DNA of 64,000 bases from Odontesthes bonariensis (lineage: Eukaryota; Chordata; Actinopteri; Atheriniformes; Atherinopsidae), in NCBI RefSeq assembly GCF_027942865.1, contig NC_134522.1:8831849-8895848 (forward strand). Reading direction: 5' to 3'. Of this stretch, positions 54,301 through 64,000 are shown piece by piece; the first letter of the stretch is position 1, and every line of letters begins with the position of its first letter. The position numbers were made by a program, and so were the translations under genes. Below the pieces are notes generated by a model, which did not search any database, was not told the DNA's origin, and saw only the letters and a list, made by a program, of their open reading frames with translations.

Positions 54301-55904
54301 CTAATCTGTACCTTTCACTGGCAGCAATAATAAATTTAATAAGTTCATATCAGAGCTTTGAGCAATGTTGACTTAAAGGTTTGTGGTGTGACACCAACAC
54401 TCACCAGTAAATTTGTTAGGTATGTCAGCAAAATCAGATATAAACGTCCCCTAAAATTCTTTCAGAAACATTTGCTTTTTGTTGAGGTCCACACCACTGA
54501 CATACATGGAGGATGGGCTACTTGTTTTACCATGTTAAGTTAAACAGTAAAGTAACAATTGTTTACCTGCAAAGTATTTTAAGGGTTTTATGTATGCTGA
54601 TTATATGCAAGTAGTATAATCTCAATACTGAGCAAATCCAGAGAAAATTTAGCAATAAGTAATCCTAAAAACAATTACAAAACTTGTAAAAATGTCATTC
54701 TATAAGCCAAACTTAAAAATGTTCAACAAAAGGAAGTATTTGGAGTTAAAGAGGTCAAATGAGTTGGTGTGGGGTGATCCATAAATTACTGTATTGTAGT
54801 AAAACAAGGGGTTCCACCTTAAAGATTGCTTGTAAAGCTTGAATGTAAAATGGACTATATACATTCATGTGATCTACTTTAAATAGGAAATCGTGATGTA
54901 ATCACTTGGCTCACAACTTTAAAAAACTTCTTCCTCAGCGACTCATTAGAGCATTTCACCCTTAGCAAGATTCAGAGTAGCATTGGCAGAGTAAATCATT
55001 GCAGAATTATATATTGAAAACATTATTTTAGGAGGCTGGCTTGGAGATGAGACAAAAGACCATCCCTGTCTCCGCATCTTTGTTACCTGCGCTGTTTCTG
55101 ATGGACACTGGAGAACCAATTGATTCTCGAGCAGGCTGCCAGGATTCAGATGGTGCAGCTTCTTGCTGCCGCACTGAGAATTGCTGGGTTCTCAGTGGCG
55201 GCTGGCGATGAGAGGGCTGATAGCGATTAAACCTGGAATCAGTGCCACTAGCTGTGCCAAAGAGAACAAAAGGAGGGACACCATTAGAGCAGATGTTGGT
55301 TTGGATAAAGATGAGCAAATGAAGCCTAAAGGCTATTAGAATTAGAATTTAAACAACTTTTTCCTTTAATTATTGGGGTTCAACCAAAGCACCAGTAAAG
55401 TCTTTGGATATATTGGAAGATAAGGGCCATATGAAGGCCTTATGGGCTAAATATGAAATAGACATAGATACAAAAAACTGTCAGTTTTGTGGAAAATATA
55501 ATCTGGAGTTTTCCAAACTCATCCACAGTTTGTACAACAGATGGACACTGACACCAAACATGATGACACACAGCATCTACCAACCAACCTTTACGCATAT
55601 CTTTCCGTTCCTTGTGCGTCAGGTAATTATTGGCATCTGCTCGCGCGCCATGCCGCTGCTCGAAGCTGTAATCACCCTGCTGGGCCTCCTGGAAGCTCTC
55701 CGCGCTTTGCGTTTCTACAGAGGTCTGTTCAATAGATCCGAAATCGTCGGTGCGCTCGTAGGCCCGTGGAGGGACCCGCGGGGACAACAGGGGGCCGGCT
55801 GAGTGAATCTGCCGCTGTTGTGACCGAGACTGGGCTAAAGTTCCCCGAGAACTCGCTGCCAGGATGCCGATGAAGACGATCACCTCACATATTGGAGAAG
55901 TCAT
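42325..55904 (-). CDS. matn3: Matrilin-3, cartilage extracellular matrix adaptor
   Basis: This is a secreted oligomeric adaptor that links collagens and aggrecan in cartilage. Coding exons from the 5' end: 55589-55904 (signal peptide, start [19 protein letters not shown]), 55087-55251 (Pro/Gln/Ser-rich linker), 52893-53585 (vWA domain), EGF exons 50553-50672, 50026-50145, 47729-47848, 45870-45989, 45210-45329, 44969-45088 and 44569-44688, then coiled-coil exons 42540-42641 and 42325-42377. They total 2169 nt, or 722 aa, in frame. The vWA shows the MIDAS motif ([19 protein letters not shown]) and strong MATN3 identity ([21 protein letters not shown]). Every EGF exon is 120 nt, phase 1-1, with six Cys (for example GHDCQHIC). 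The coil has EDACMCEAQ, the inter-chain cysteine pair. Human MATN3 has four EGF modules; here seven are intact and three more are decaying. A Tc1 copy sits in one intron. Confidence 0.93.
42378..42539 (-). other. matn3: Minor-class (U12) AT-AC intron in the matn3 coiled coil
   Basis: The intron starts ATATCCTTT (42531-42539 on the minus strand), an exact U12 donor consensus. It has a branch motif TTCCTTTAC (42389-42397) and ends in AC, 12 nt beyond the branch adenosine. Splicing here joins RK to [17 protein letters not shown]-stop in frame, matching the human continuation LDDILEKL. Matrilin genes are known to carry an AT-AC intron at this place. Confidence 0.9.
45442..45561 (-). pseudogene. 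Decaying matn3 EGF exon (donor lost, Cys lost)
   Basis: This 120-nt EGF unit has a good acceptor. At the expected donor the intron starts AT instead of GT, and one conserved cysteine is Ser (CES where others have CKC). Because the exon is phase 1-1, skipping it does no harm to the frame. It is probably not used. Confidence 0.65.
45614..45733 (-). pseudogene. Decaying matn3 EGF exon (donor lost)
   Basis: An EGF unit with an open frame, all cysteines and a good acceptor ([14 protein letters not shown]). The donor position reads AG rather than GT. The gap to the next EGF unit is only 52 nt. It is likely skipped, unless an unseen donor is used or the base calls are wrong. Confidence 0.55.
46581..47530 (-). 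mobile_element. Tc1/mariner copy B, within a matn3 intron
   Basis: This copy is flanked by TA on both sides. The ends CAGTTCTGTGCAAAA and (complement) CAGTGCTGTTTG form imperfect terminal inverted repeats. The minus strand encodes an N-terminal helix-turn-helix part (NLAYLSM / [20 protein letters not shown]) and the C-terminal [18 protein letters not shown] with the catalytic Glu. The pieces are not joined, so the copy is dead. It belongs to the same family as the copies at 40205-40855 and 56272-56576. Confidence 0.85.
48014..48119 (-). pseudogene. Dead matn3 EGF exon
   Basis: The acceptor and much of an EGF unit are recognisable ([14 protein letters not shown]). A 2-nt deletion near the start shifts the frame, TGA and TAG follow in the original frame, and the last codons plus the donor are gone. 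It is a fossil of the EGF-exon amplification. Confidence 0.75.
48130..50020 (-). other. matn3 intron, 48.1-50.0 kb
   Basis: This is AT-rich intronic sequence on the matn3 strand. A 186-codon plus-strand ORF (48445-49005) has no recognisable similarity and is probably chance. No other feature was recognised. Confidence 0.4.
50680..52890 (-). other. matn3 intron between the vWA exon and the first EGF exon
   Basis: A 2.2-kb intron. It contains a short poly-G run near 51258 and imperfect TTAGCTTAGC-type motifs near 52120-52180. No coding signal is visible. Confidence 0.45.
53586..55086 (-). other. matn3 intron between the linker exon and the vWA exon
   Basis: A 1.5-kb AT-rich intron with GT-AG ends. 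I see nothing else in it. Confidence 0.5.
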
Positions 55905-56271
55905 GTCGGCTGAGCACAGTTGTTTAGCTGTGATCCTTCTCTGGGTGTCCACTAACAACCACATTTATATAAGCTGGTCCACGGCCACAGAAGGCGTGGG
56001 GAGCCAGAGGTCCAATCCAGGCACATTTACCCCCAACTGAGGGTCGTTTCAGAGCAGCAACCGATATTAGATTTCTTTCCTGCTTAGCTGTAAGATTTGA
56101 TTATACTGATGTCAACAGTTTTTTTTAATTAATAAAACGTTTACATTGCACTTAAGCACTGTTATGCACTTGCATTTCTCAAATATAAGTTGTTCCATCG
56201 ATCAATATCTTATTTATTCAGTGTTGTTACTTTAAAAGATGATAGAATCTTGTAAAAAAAAAAGAATAAAT

Positions 56272-56576
56272 ATACATTCTTCAACACAGCCTGAACCCTC
56301 TTAGACCAGCTTTCTGTCATTTCTTTAAGGAGTCTTCAGGAATAGTTCTCCAGGCTTCTTGAAGGACATCCCAAAGCTCTTCTTTGGATGTCGGCTGCAT
56401 TTTGTTCCGTTCTCTGCCAACATGATGATCCCACACTGCTTCAATAATGTTGAGGTCCGGGCTCTGGGCAGGATTCCTCAAGATCACTTTATGACCAGAT
56501 TATGAGAAAGACTGGCTGCTTGGAAGCGAAATATAAAGCAATTGGGAATACCTCGGGACTTTCTCTCTGTACTGTA
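56272..56576 (-). mobile_element. Tc1/mariner copy C, truncated
   Basis: The minus strand carries the family's C-terminal block ([17 protein letters not shown], then an SLKK-type end), sharing the GACCTCAACATTATTGAAGC string with copy A. Only about 300 bp remain, between matn3 and the class C receptor gene. Confidence 0.75.
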
Positions 56577-56911
56577 TATTTGACCAAATAAAAGAAAAAC
56601 ACTGCCATCCAATGGACTTTAGTTCAAATTGCACCACAGAGGTTTTAGAAGAGTGTAAAAGACATAACAGTCGGATTCAGGTGGCGTTCTCGTGATGATG
56701 AGATGTCACAATGAAACGTGTGTAACACATATGAATGTTTCCCTGTAAGCCATTCAAATCACCTTGCTGTTTCCGTGTCTGTTTGGATTTTGAGGATGTC
56801 CTCTGTTATCTGTCAAAATAATGCAAAAAGGGGAAATTTATTTGAGAACCAGTTCAGTCTAGAGATCAGTATAAAGCCGAAACACGTTTGCGCTCATTTC
56901 TTGCATGCACA

Positions 56912-59900
56912 ATGTTCCTTTTGAGATTACTTGTGAGCATCATTGGTGTATCTCACTCTTGTTTGAGCGATGATCCTCTTCATGCTTATTCTTCTGGGGA
57001 CATCATCATTGGGGGACTTTTCCCCATTCATTTAGAAATCAACAGAAGTACAGTGCCTGAGAAATTCTCCTGTAGTGAGTAAGTATTGTCTCTGTACTAT
57101 CAATTTACGTACAAGAGTGAAAATATATCATTTCTGAAATGACATGTCTTTTGTCAATTTTTGCAGATACAGTATCCAAATGTTCCTGCGCAGTCAAGTG
57201 ATGATATACGCCATCCAAGAAATAAACCAGCGCATACCGAGAGTGCTACCTGGCTTCACCCTTGGATATGACATGTACGACACTTGTGGAGATGTCAGCC
57301 TTGCCATCAGAGCAGCTCTGCAGCTGATGAAGAACCAGTCAGATCCTCAGAGCTGTCTACTACCTTCAGAGATCCATTCAGCCTTACCTGAGCCCCTCAC
57401 AAAAGTGGTGATTGGTGAAAGATACTCTGAAGTATCTATAGCTGTTGCACGGATTTTTACTCTATCATCAGTTGCCCAGGTTTGTCTTGTCTGTATCTTA
57501 TTACAGTTAGAAACAAGTTTCTTAAAAATCCAATATCAATGAAACTAATCTGTCTTTTGATGTAAATATATTTTAACATGATTCATTCCTGCTTACTGTA
57601 GATTAGTTATGCATCAACCAGTGAGTTGCTCAGCAAGAAGTTCAAGTTTCCCACTTTTCTACGAACTGTTTCCAGTGATGAATTTCAAACAGAAGGCATT
57701 TCTCGGCTGGTGTGCGAGTTTGACTGGACAATAGTGGCCATCGTAGGAAGCGATGATGAGTATGGGAAGTATGGTAGCGATCGCCTTGAAGACACCTTAA
57801 ATAAAATGAATGTCTGCGTTGAATTTGTTGAGATTCTGTCTGGTGACTTCAGCCTAAACAATTCCCATACCCGACTAAAGCTGAAAGAACTAGTGGGAAA
57901 TTTGAACAAGTCTTCGGCTGAGGCCATCATCATGTTCACCAAGGACGCTAATATTGAAATCATCATGGAAGCTGCTATCAAAGAAAAGCTCAACAGAACC
58001 TGGATTGCAAGTGACACATGGTCCACCTCTTCTAGAATCTCTAAAATGCCAGGTATTAAGCTGGCTGGAAAGGTTTTTGGATTCATCTTTAAGAGAAATG
58101 AGGTTCCTGGTTTTGAAAACTATGTCAGCACAATGTTCAACAGAACGACTAACGCCATTATCAGACATCACTTGACTCTCTATCCACTTTGCTCAAATCA
58201 GTCTGAGGAGAGAAAAGCACATGACTGCTCCATGCAGTGTTTGCACCCACACTGTTTGGCCTCTTACATCGACGAGGATGAATCCTACAGCATCTATTTA
58301 GCCGTTCAGGTCGTTGCTGAGGGTCTCAGAAGTTTGCTGAAATGTGATAACCAACGTTGTGAACGTACCACCGGATTTACAACCGCTGAGGTACAGTAAA
58401 TATGTCCTGCTAAACTGTGTTGCTACTGTAAATCATAAATGACTAAGTAAGTTTAAAGAGTATGAAAAAGTCAGTCAAATATGATAATCTGTAACCTATG
58501 AATATCACTGTATTTTCCTCAAGACAATGTTTTTTTAATTGCAGTATACATTAAGGAAAAATTATAAATTAGAAAAGAAAAAATAAACAGTTCAGTATAG
58601 GTGCAGATATTCTCCTCTTCAGAATAGCTCTCCGTACACTCTCTGTTGGTGCTTTGCAAACGTACGTCTAGATATTAGTGTTTTGCTCCTACTTGGGGGC
58701 AGTCTCTAAGTTGTATTAGAGCTGTTGTTGGTCCTGTAGCTTTGCTTTGCTGTGGAAAGATCTGTTTTGTGAAAGAGTGAAACTAATTGTTGAATAATTA
58801 AGATTGTTCGGTGCAGCTGTGGTCATGTGCTCCTTTGCATTTTATGGTTTTTGGCTTTTTACCTTTTAGTTGGCCGGTTCAAGGTAACTTTTAACCAATC
58901 AGTATTCAATCAATGTGTAGTATCATAACCGGAACCTGTGCATTGTTAGCAATGCATATCTGCATTGAAAGTTTGTCCATCTACAGAGGCTTAATGCCCG
59001 TAATGGGTACCTCCATGAGAGCATGTGCCCTCTGTTAACAAGCACTACAATCCCTCCTACTTTATTTCTGCCTCTCGGTCAACAGTCTCTATCAGCCTTA
59101 GAAGTCTGAGATGATTGAGGGGTTAGAGTCAAAATTCATTCTTGCAGCCATGTCTTTCTAAAATAACAATAATAATTATACAGTACACAATTTTCAACAT
59201 TTAAGGGCAATTACCAAGTGTAGACAGACAAAGGTGTGTATAAGTAGAATGTGATTACCGAAATACAGGCTCACAGATGAAGAGGCAGCAAGGTGAGGGA
59301 CATAATAACATTTTAAACTTCACTCACAAACTAAAAATACATAAATTACAAGAAATGTTGGAAAAAGAAGAAGGTCAAACTACACAAACAATAACAACAA
59401 TGAGGATCTGACACTGAGCAAACGCACCCTGGCACTAGATATACAAAGATAATAAACATGATGCAGGTGAGACGATAAGCAAATACACAAGGGGGAAGCT
59501 CTCCAGAGTTAAACAGGAAGGGAAGTTAGTGAAGATGCAGGTGATAAACCAGTCACGAAATGAAGCAAGCTAGAATAGAGAACATCATCTGACAAAGACA
59601 ACACAAAAGCAAGCAAAGAAATAACAAAACAAAACCCATAGGCTGTGACAGTGACTTTTATGACAGTTTAAACTTCCTCCTCCTTTTTCTCCATTTTGTT
59701 CCCACCCTACATCCTCAAAGTCTCCTCTTTAACTTGTCTCATTCCTATCATCACTAGAGCTTGGAAAGGTCAATCAGCCACTTGATTCTTGAAGACGTTC
59801 CACCTCTCATTGCCCAGGGAGGAGAGTCAAGGCTGCATTGTAGATGCTCAGAAGGTAAAACCTGAGACTGCATCCACCTTGACTCTCCTCCCGGGGGGTT

Positions 59901-62446
59901 AAACAACCATTCACACATTGGATCTTGTGACCAAAACATGCTTGTTCAGGCAGGTAAACAACTCGTAGTGAGAATTACTAAACTAACCCACCCAATGTTC
60001 AGGACTACCATGAGCTGGATTACTGAGAATCTGCACTGACAAGCTGCTACGACAAATCCCCTCTGAACTACAAACATGGAATTGTTTTCATCTGTTAAAA
60101 CTGATCATCTCTTCTATGACAGTGGCAACGTGTGTGTTAGATTTTCTGAATCCTGACTGGGGAAAAAAACACAACAGAACTACCTATAACTTTGATTTCT
60201 AATCTTGACTTCTCAAATTAGAAGACTGTACAATTAACAGCATTAGACAAATGTTTGCTCCTTTTAATGGGTTTATTTGAGCAGTAGTTAATCAAATCAA
60301 TTAGCTTTACTTGAAAATACATCAATGTCATCAACAATTTGTACTACTTTAAGGTAAGAGAGTCAACTTTACCTCATTTGTTCTACAAACGTAATATCTG
60401 CATTTATAACCAAAAGTCAAACTCACTAAAAGACAGCAGAAGCGACGTGGAGATTTATTGAGGTCGAAAGTGTCATTTTTAGCGCTGACGTTGCAGTTCT
60501 GGGGTGCTTAAACTACATTAACTGGGAAGTTGCAGCACAATCATCAGGCGTTTTTTCTTTAATTTATGAGCATTTTTCTGTACATATTAAGCACTTAACA
60601 TTTTAGAGACAGAAATGTATTTGAATGATTGGAATTGTTACTTTATTACAAAATATATTAATTTATCTCAGTCGACTTCTGTTTATTTTTATCTCCACAG
60701 CTTCTGAAGGAAATCGAGAAAGTCAACTTCACTGTGGACGGCACACGTATATACTTTAAAGATGGAGACCCCAGTTTAGGATATGACATTGTATACTGGA
60801 ACATGTCCAAAGAGGTCACACAGATACAAGACATCGGAGAATATTGGCCAAATGGAACAATCAAACTCGACGAGGGTCTAAGCAGAAGCATGAAAGTTGA
60901 GGTGAAAATTGAATCATTTCTTTATATTACAAAATATTGTCTTTTTTTCCCCTTTTTTTTTTACAATTTAATGCACCAATTCTATTGCACTCTTTGAAGG
61001 TGACGGTTTTCAACTGCTCCAAAACATGTGAACCAGGAAAAATGTTGAAAATACAAGGGAAAAAGTGCTGCCTCGATTGTGTTCCATGTGCATCTGGGGA
61101 GTTTTCCCCTGGAAACGGTCAGTGTTTCATTACGAATGTACACTCATCTGTCCTTTTATGTGTTAGACATTCACTCGTTTCACCTGAGAATCATAAGAAA
61201 AACAAAAATGAAATAATAAGAAAATAAATAGCATCTAAGCTCAATAAAGTGAGATGCTTGGCAAAAAGAGTATGCACATTTATTCTTACATAGAGAATTT
61301 AATGAAAAATGTGCAATGAAACACACAAAATACTGCATATAGATGACATCTTTTCAAAGGCTGAGCATCAATCCTGAGGACAAAAATCAGATCCAAGTGA
61401 ATGTCAATAATTTTGAATATAAAGTTTCAAGTCAGGGTAAATAATCAATGATGATCCTGATCATTTCCTTCCTAATGCGATTTAAATTGCACCTGTGTTC
61501 TGCAGGTACGGCATGTGAACGGTGCGGTGATGAGCAATACTCACTGGATGAACTCAGGGATACGTGTATGAAGAAAAATGAGGACTTTCTCCAGTGGACG
61601 GATCCCGTCTCCATCATCCTGAGCTGTTTGGCGGTCTTTGCGATAATTGTCACAATTGGGTTTGCTATTATTTTCATACGCTATCGTACAACTCCTGTTG
61701 TGAAGGCTGTTGGAGGTTATTTGTGTTTCCTGGAGCTCTTGTCCTTGCTTTGCTGCTTCTGCCTTACATTTACTTTTTTGGGAAAACCCCAAAAGAGGTC
61801 CTCTTGTTTCGGCATCCCTCTCTTCGCAATTGCCTTTTCCCTCTGCATTTCCTGCATTTTGGCCAATCTGCTTCAGATCTTGGTGGGCTTCAAATTTGAA
61901 CTGAGGGTTGACTCCTGGATTAAGAAGATTAATCAGCCAATAGCTGTGGTGATCATCATCTCTGGAATCCAGCTGGCTCTGTCAGTGGCGTGGCTGATCG
62001 TAAAACCACCAGATCTTTTGATGGAGCCAGAGAACAGTGTAGTTCTGCACCAGTGTGAGATTGTCGAAAATGGTACGCAAATGGTGTTTTTCATAGCCAC
62101 GATAGCCTACAATGCTTTCTTGGGACTTATTTGTTTCCTGTTCGCATACAAAAGTAAACAGTTGCCAGATTTATACAAAAATGGAGAGTTAATCGCTGTT
62201 AGTATGGTGCTGTTTTTAATCATATGGATTGTATTCCTCCCACTTTACCTCACCTTGAAGGGGAAGTACAGACCTGCCATAAGCAGTGCAGCAATCCTCA
62301 TTTGTAGCTTCAGCATCCTTGGCTGTCACTTGGCCCCCAAGTGTTACATCATGTTGTTCAGAAAAGAGCTTAATAACGACAGAGCCATCACTGAATACAT
62401 CAGGAAGCATTATGAGCAGAAAGGCATCCCTGTGGTGCAATCATAA
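56912..62446 (+). CDS. Class C G-protein-coupled receptor, GPRC6A/OlfC-like
   Basis: This is a plasma-membrane amino-acid-type chemoreceptor. Six coding exons (56912-57078, 57167-57479, 57602-58390, 60701-60901, 61000-61117, 61506-62446) total 2529 nt, or 842 aa, in frame, the usual class C layout. I start at MFLLRLLVSIIG because it opens a clean signal peptide; an ATG eight codons earlier is possible. The Venus-flytrap domain (about 22-490) contains GDIIIGGLF as in GPRC6A. It keeps the ligand residues of the family: Ser143, Ser165/Thr166, Asp186, Tyr214 and Glu279 by my count. The cysteine-rich domain spans about 493-560, followed by seven membrane helices and PKCYIMLF after TM7. The cytoplasmic tail is short, unlike GPRC6A (926 aa in human). 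GPRC6A-like is my best reading; an OlfC/V2R or CaSR-like paralogue is possible. Confidence 0.85.
58391..60700 (+). other. Intron 3 of the class C receptor gene
   Basis: A 2.3-kb intron, much larger than the others in the gene. It contains an inverted repeat of about 22 bp (59816-59838 versus 59869-59892, GGAGGAGAGTCAAGG type) inside what looks like an old dispersed repeat. No exon-like block was recognised. Confidence 0.5.
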
Positions 62447-62492
62447 TGTCAAATAGTTCAGGGCAGCTTGGTAGTTATCCACACTGAAAGGA

Positions 62493-62593
62493 AGACACTC
62501 CCCACTACGTCATTGGGAATACCCCCCTTCACGCTGGTTTGTTTGAAGAAAGCGGGGGTGGGGATTCCCAAAGACGTAGCGGGGAGTGTGCTT
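62493..62593. repeat. Long imperfect hairpin just after the receptor stop codon
   Basis: The segment ACACTCCCCACTACGTCATT followed by GGGAATACCCCCC is echoed in reverse complement by GGGGGTGGGGATTCCC and then GACGTAGCGGGGAGTGT. Arms are about 33 nt with a loop of roughly 30 nt. It lies about 50 bp after the stop, in the presumed 3' UTR. It may be a small MITE. Confidence 0.65.
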
Positions 62594-63008
62594 CGGCTGT
62601 ATTTTCCGCACCTGAAACTAGTTCCCAAACCGACATGAGCAAAACAAGCCTTCTGTGTAGATTTACAGTCATTTGCACTCGATGTGAAAGTACACCACTC
62701 ACACAGTAATTAGAAGGTAAATCAAGTAAATTAATTCACGTTGGGCGAAATATTTCGAGTGGCGACGCTAGCATGTATGTATTATGCGCAACCAAGCAGT
62801 GGTCAGTGCTGTGAGATTTGGAAAACGTCTCGGGAATGCGGGGATACACTTAATTTGGCCTGGGGGTGGCATATCCCTTTAAATTTAAATTAAGTTTACG
62901 AGCTTAAAGATGAAATATCTAGAGTTCATACTGTCTGCGGTGAAGTGAAAGTTAAAGTAAATTACATGTTTTGCTCTTACATTGTACATATCCATATACA
63001 GTACTGTG

Positions 63009-63014
63009 AATAAA
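63009..63014 (+). terminator. Candidate polyadenylation signal for the class C receptor gene
   Basis: AATAAA about 560 bp after the stop codon. A second lies at 63116-63121. Confidence 0.45.
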
Positions 63015-63454
63015 TACTGATTTAGTCATGTGGTTGGTTCAGCTGCTTGTCTGTTGGCAGGATAACTCAAAGTTATGGAAGGATTTGCGCTAAAATTTAA
63101 TGATTAAACAACCAGAATAAAGACATTCAACTTGAAAATGTAACCTGGAGTTTTATTTATGCCTTGAGTTCACCTGAAGCCGCTGATGTTCAAGCAAGAT
63201 AAAAGGTTCGATTGAATTTTTAAAATCATACATTGAAACGTGTTTTACGCCAAATATTCCCCACAGTTGACCCCATCATCTTTTAGATTACCTCTATTAT
63301 ACAATTCAGCCATGTTGTGTAAAAGTAAAAACTGATGTCAGGAATAACCAACAAAGAAACAACACCATCTAACCAGCAGATGGGGCCCTCCAGCCATCTG
63401 AGTTGCTCACTTTGTGCCTGGATGCTTGTACTTGAACAAATCACACAATAATTT

Positions 63455-64000
63455 GGCTCTGCATGTAATGTTTTATTTAATAAAAAAAATACAAAACTTC
63501 AAAGTTTCCATAGGAAAGCAATACGAATGTGCAATCCCGTCTCTTTCATATCCATTTTAAATGCATTGGTGAACTGGGAGATTTGTTAATGTAGTCAGAA
63601 TTCTCCTTCTACAAATAACTAAAAAGAAAAAAAAAAAAAAAAAAAGAGGAGAAGAGGAGAGGGGCAGTGTGCTTCTTGAGTCCCTGTGTTTAAAGTGTTA
63701 ATCTTTAAGATTGTATTTGTTCCTGCAGTCCCATTTATCAGTAATGTCTACAGAGTCTGTGCATTTATGGTGGGAAGCCACATAAGCACAGATTCAAGAG
63801 TAAACACGGGACATGCAGTACATGATGCATGCTGGCACTTTTTCTGTGAGATGCAACAGAAATTAACTGACTGCATTGTTAGATAAATACTAAAATCACT
63901 TTTACAAATGCCAATAAAGAACACATAGCACTTCTTAATATCTTTAGGATTAACACTGGATAGGTTCTGTACTGAAGAGGAGATCATGGAGAAGAAATAT
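63455..64000 (-). other. Possible 3' UTR of a minus-strand gene beyond the window
   Basis: TTTATT on the plus strand at 63472-63477 gives AATAAA on the minus strand. The sequence to the right has no clear ORF on either strand. In human the gene next to MATN3 is LAPTM4A, which would fit, but no coding sequence is in view. A poly-A/GA tract lies at 63617-63664. Confidence 0.3.

Noticed and set aside
55404-55802. A 132-codon plus-strand ORF
   Set aside because: It is antisense to the matn3 signal-peptide exon and shows no similarity to any family.
56912-62446. Assignment as a sweet/umami taste receptor (TAS1R)
   Set aside because: GDIIIGGLF, the full amino-acid-binding set and the TM7 end fit GPRC6A/OlfC-type receptors better. 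A tree would decide.

Overview
The window reads as a nuclear chromosome segment of a teleost fish. The genes are vertebrate and intron-split with mostly short introns. The intergenic DNA is AT-rich and littered with fish-type repeats: Tc1/mariner, PIF/Harbinger and LINE 3' tails. The species cannot be named from the sequence alone.

Layout, left to right. (1) 852-5945, plus strand: a four-exon FOSL2 (FRA-2) AP-1 factor gene with a long 3' UTR to about 7.99 kb and two consensus AP-1 sites upstream. (2) 8.0-21.9 kb: a gene-poor interval with a decayed Tc1 copy, LINE tails, a PIF/Harbinger element and, directly abutting it, a 1.08-kb fold-back element. (3) 21919-23211, minus: single-coding-exon KCNS3, a silent Kv-channel modifier subunit, with a probable upstream non-coding exon near 23.95 kb. 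(4) 26312-39535, minus: WDR35/IFT121. I recovered 28 coding exons totalling 3549 nt (1182 aa) in frame throughout, with an X-box-like RFX site and an ETS site upstream. (5) 42325-55904, minus: a matrilin-3 gene with one vWA domain, an expanded array of EGF exons (seven intact, three decaying) and a coiled coil split by a minor-class AT-AC intron. (6) 56912-62446, plus: a six-exon class C GPCR (842 aa), closest by eye to GPRC6A-like/OlfC amino-acid receptors. (7) The right edge carries a poly(A) signal on the minus strand, probably the 3' UTR end of a gene that lies beyond the window.

FOSL2, KCNS3, WDR35 and MATN3 are all on human 2p23-p24, so this is a conserved linkage block with local rearrangement. 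The genes do not form one pathway: an AP-1 transcription factor, an ion-channel subunit, a ciliary transport protein, a cartilage matrix adaptor and a chemosensory-type receptor. WDR35 and MATN3 both bear on skeletal development (ciliary Hedgehog signalling and cartilage matrix), but that link is known biology rather than something visible here.

The most informative observations are the intact U12 AT-AC intron in matn3, the birth and decay of EGF exons in the same gene together with a novel Asp/Asn-rich linker, the complete amino-acid-binding signature in the class C receptor, the X-box at the IFT121 promoter, and the large fold-back element with repeated CGTTTAGGCC motifs.
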